Below are positions 62,506-64,000 of a stretch of 64,000 bases of DNA, piece after piece (within the stretch, counting starts at the first letter, position 1; the number at the start of each line of letters is the position of its first letter). The stretch is from Anthoceros angustus. Taxonomy: Eukaryota > Streptophyta > Anthocerotopsida > Anthocerotales > Anthocerotaceae. The stretch covers positions 236,024 to 300,023 of the forward strand of contig MU008190.1 of NCBI GenBank assembly GCA_010909165.1. The letters run 5' to 3'. The position numbers were made by a program, and so were the translations under genes. Below the pieces are notes generated by a model. The model worked only from the letters and a program-made list of their open reading frames with translations, ran no database searches and was not told where the DNA came from.

Positions 62506-62822
62506 TGCGTCTATGGCTTTCGATCTTTCACGTGGGTTGCGACACCCACAGAGGGGAGCCATTAGTGAACTTCGTTTGGAAGACTCGTTTTTCAAAACAG
62601 CTTTTATTTTTTTATTTAAATTTCAAAACTGATGAATTCCTGAACATTTCACATGTCCCACAAGTTAGTTGAGCAACCATGCATTTTATAAAAACTTAAC
62701 AACTATGAACTACTATTGTATTAGATTGACGATGTAACTAGTTCTCATTTATGTTATCAATTGAGAAGGTTATGAAGTAATTTTTTTCATACAAGTGGGT
62801 TTCCGAAGATCAATCTTCAAGC
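62506..62822. other. CYP97A 3' flank, AT-rich
   Basis: Likely CYP97A 3' untranslated region, passing into AT-rich DNA at about 62,580. The segment 62,758-62,828 is the source of part of the mosaic duplication at 63,625-63,810. Confidence 0.5.
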
Positions 62823-63296
62823 ATGTTTGTTAAGATTTTCTCTTTGGGTTTTATTATGTGCACACTTGTACTTACATGCATGATGCAAACAATTGAGAAT
62901 GAGAGTGAGATCACTGCTGATACAACTATTGTAGATTCAAAATGTGGGGAAACCATGTTTGCACCCAATAGTGCATATGAACAATTATATCATCTAATGA
63001 AACAAAGATTGCAAGATAAAGCCTCTGATAGGTTCCCTCTAATAGGTGAAACGCGTAATTTCCCTTTTGAGGAGATTTATGGAGAGATCCATTATCGTGC
63101 TTCGTGTTCCAAACCATCTACCTCTATGAAAAACAGAGAAGATTGTACAGTATGTATTCTTACACTTAGTACATGGATAGGTGAATCATATTGCCCTTTG
63201 AAGAAGACTGCTCAACTTTATGCCAAAGATTGTTTCATCCGATACTCTGACTCCCCACTACCACGAGAAACCATGAGTCCTTGGAATGAAGACTAA
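62823..63296 (+). CDS. Small secreted cysteine-rich protein, DUF26/Gnk2-like
   Basis: 157 codons. Residues 1-21 form a hydrophobic signal peptide (MFVKIFSLGFIMCTLVLTCM). The mature part resembles the Gnk2-homologous (DUF26, stress-antifung) fold of plant secreted lectin-like and CRK ectodomains: an early Cys in KCGE, IYGEIHYRASC, then DCTVC, a SYC and a final AKDCFIRYSD, which is the characteristic family end. The usual CX8CX2C core is spaced CX12CX2C here. There is no kinase or membrane segment after it. The setting is AT-rich. Family members bind mannose and can be antifungal, but a role here is inference. A diverged paralogue in decay is the alternative, although the frame is intact. Confidence 0.6.
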   Translation: MFVKIFSLGFIMCTLVLTCMMQTIENESEITADTTIVDSKCGETMFAPNSAYEQLYHLMKQRLQDKASDRFPLIGETRNFPFEEIYGEIHYRASCSKPSTSMKNREDCTVCILTLSTWIGESYCPLKKTAQLYAKDCFIRYSDSPLPRETMSPWNED

Positions 63297-63624
63297 AGGA
63301 TTATAGATATGTTTGAGAAAATACTTAGAAATATGATTATAGTATTGTAACTATTATATATATCTTCTTTAATCAACTTTAATAAATAGTTTTATATGGT
63401 TAATAGATAGAACCTCGTAGGATCAATACTTACCAAATTGTGTGCAACCAAAAATGTGAATAGTTGATGAATAATTAACAAATAAGTATGTCATATGTTC
63501 TTATTTTCATGTTTCCTACTTCCATCCTTCCAACCAAAGTATTTAAGATTCCATGATATACATTTATTTGAGGTGGGAAGTACAAACTTTACGAGTGTTA
63601 GCTCTCACTCATGCAAATGGTTAG
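63297..63624. other. AT-rich flank of DUF26-like gene
   Basis: No gene seen. Low-complexity AT-rich sequence, probably the 3' untranslated region plus spacer. Confidence 0.5.
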
Positions 63625-63812
63625 CCCAAATGAGGTAAATCAAGCAGCTAAACATGACATAGAAGATATCGGTGTGAGAAACGTCAGCGTGGTTCTTGAT
63701 ATCGCATTATGTGCACACTTGTACTTACATGCATGATGCAAACAATTGAGAAGGTTATGAAGTAATTTTTCATACAAGTGGGTTTAGAAGATCAATCTTC
63801 AAGCATGTTTCC
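63625..63812 (+). repeat. Mosaic duplication of three nearby segments
   Basis: The block is made of three parts in order. The first copies 62,146-62,237 (end of CYP97A exon 13 and intron 13). The second copies 62,853-62,899 (inside the DUF26-like gene). The third copies 62,758-62,828 (just upstream and over its start codon). Adjacent parts share exact 10-bp overlaps in their sources: ATTATGTGCA at the first switch and CAATTGAGAA at the second. Copies carry small indels relative to their sources, so the duplication is not brand new. Confidence 0.9.
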
Positions 63813-63821
63813 TAGCACATG

Positions 63822-64000
63822 GGAGCTACACTCTTGAGGATAGGACTTTGGTGCCTAGAGGCCTTGGGAGCTACACTCTTGTGAGGATAGGACTTTGGTG
63901 CCTAGAGGCCTTGGGAGCTACACTCTTGTGAGGATAGGACTTTGGTGCCTAGAGGCCTTGGGAGCTACACTCTTGTGAGGATAGGACTTTGGTGCGTCTA
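63822..64000 (+). repeat. 47-bp tandem array at window end
   Basis: Units starting at 63,841, 63,888, 63,935 and 63,982 repeat every 47 bp (TAGGACTTTGGTGCCTAGAG...). They are almost identical, with a shortened unit before them lacking a few bases. The last unit departs into GTGCGTCTA, the same word found just after the CYP97A stop at about 62,505-62,513. The array is cut by the window edge. Confidence 0.9.

Overview
This window looks like nuclear DNA of a land plant, most likely a seed-free one (bryophyte grade). Evidence for a land plant: a GH3 acyl-acid amido synthetase, an LRX-type leucine-rich-repeat extensin, a CYP97A carotenoid hydroxylase, a Ca2+-binding type II NAD(P)H dehydrogenase (NDB), Sec14-like SFH and trihelix proteins, and many short GT-AG introns. 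A relative of PTPDC1, a family better known from ciliated organisms, fits a lineage with swimming sperm. The species itself cannot be named from the sequence.

Layout. 1-3,700 is a transposon graveyard: Ty3/gypsy gag-protease remnants on the minus strand (about 1-2,100) and a LINE reverse-transcriptase C-terminal fragment with an in-frame 105-bp triplication (3,060-3,660). 5,720-8,192 is a five-exon GH3 gene. 8,200-14,700 has no recognisable gene; it runs from an AT-rich stretch (9,600-10,350) into a GC-rich, microsatellite-loaded block (10,400-13,970). An AT-rich island (about 13,975-17,300) then carries a single-exon PTPDC1-like phosphatase gene whose catalytic Cys is Ser. A long CT/CAG-rich leader precedes a two-exon trihelix gene (20,310-21,412).

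From 22.2 to 45.7 kb six genes lie on the minus strand: organellar YchF/Obg-like ATPase, LRX, NDB (external NADPH dehydrogenase), SFH (Sec14-like), a DEAH4-type RNA helicase and Lunapark. NUF2 (kinetochore) is on the plus strand at 46.5-48.7 kb, divergent from Lunapark and convergent with NUP214 (49.3-56.6 kb, minus). NUP214 is divergent from a 14-exon CYP97A gene (57.7-62.5 kb, plus). Intron 10 of CYP97A contains a complete intronless ADP-ribose/CDP-alcohol diphosphatase (ADPRM-like) gene in the same orientation.

The last 1.5 kb is AT-rich. It holds a small secreted DUF26-like gene, then a mosaic block stitched from three nearby segments at 10-bp microhomologies, then a 47-bp tandem array running off the window end.

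Most genes are unrelated housekeeping or cell-wall, auxin and carotenoid genes and do not form a functional cluster. The unusual biology is in the decayed or rearranged pieces: the pseudophosphatase, the nested retrogene-like ADPRM, the His-Pro-Gly repeats and frame breaks of the LRX, and the template-switch-like terminal duplication. For GH3, the trihelix gene, YchF, NDB and CYP97A I followed every splice junction by reading frame. For SFH, DEAH4, Lunapark, NUF2 and NUP214 I give gene extents and recognised exons, but not every junction was checked.
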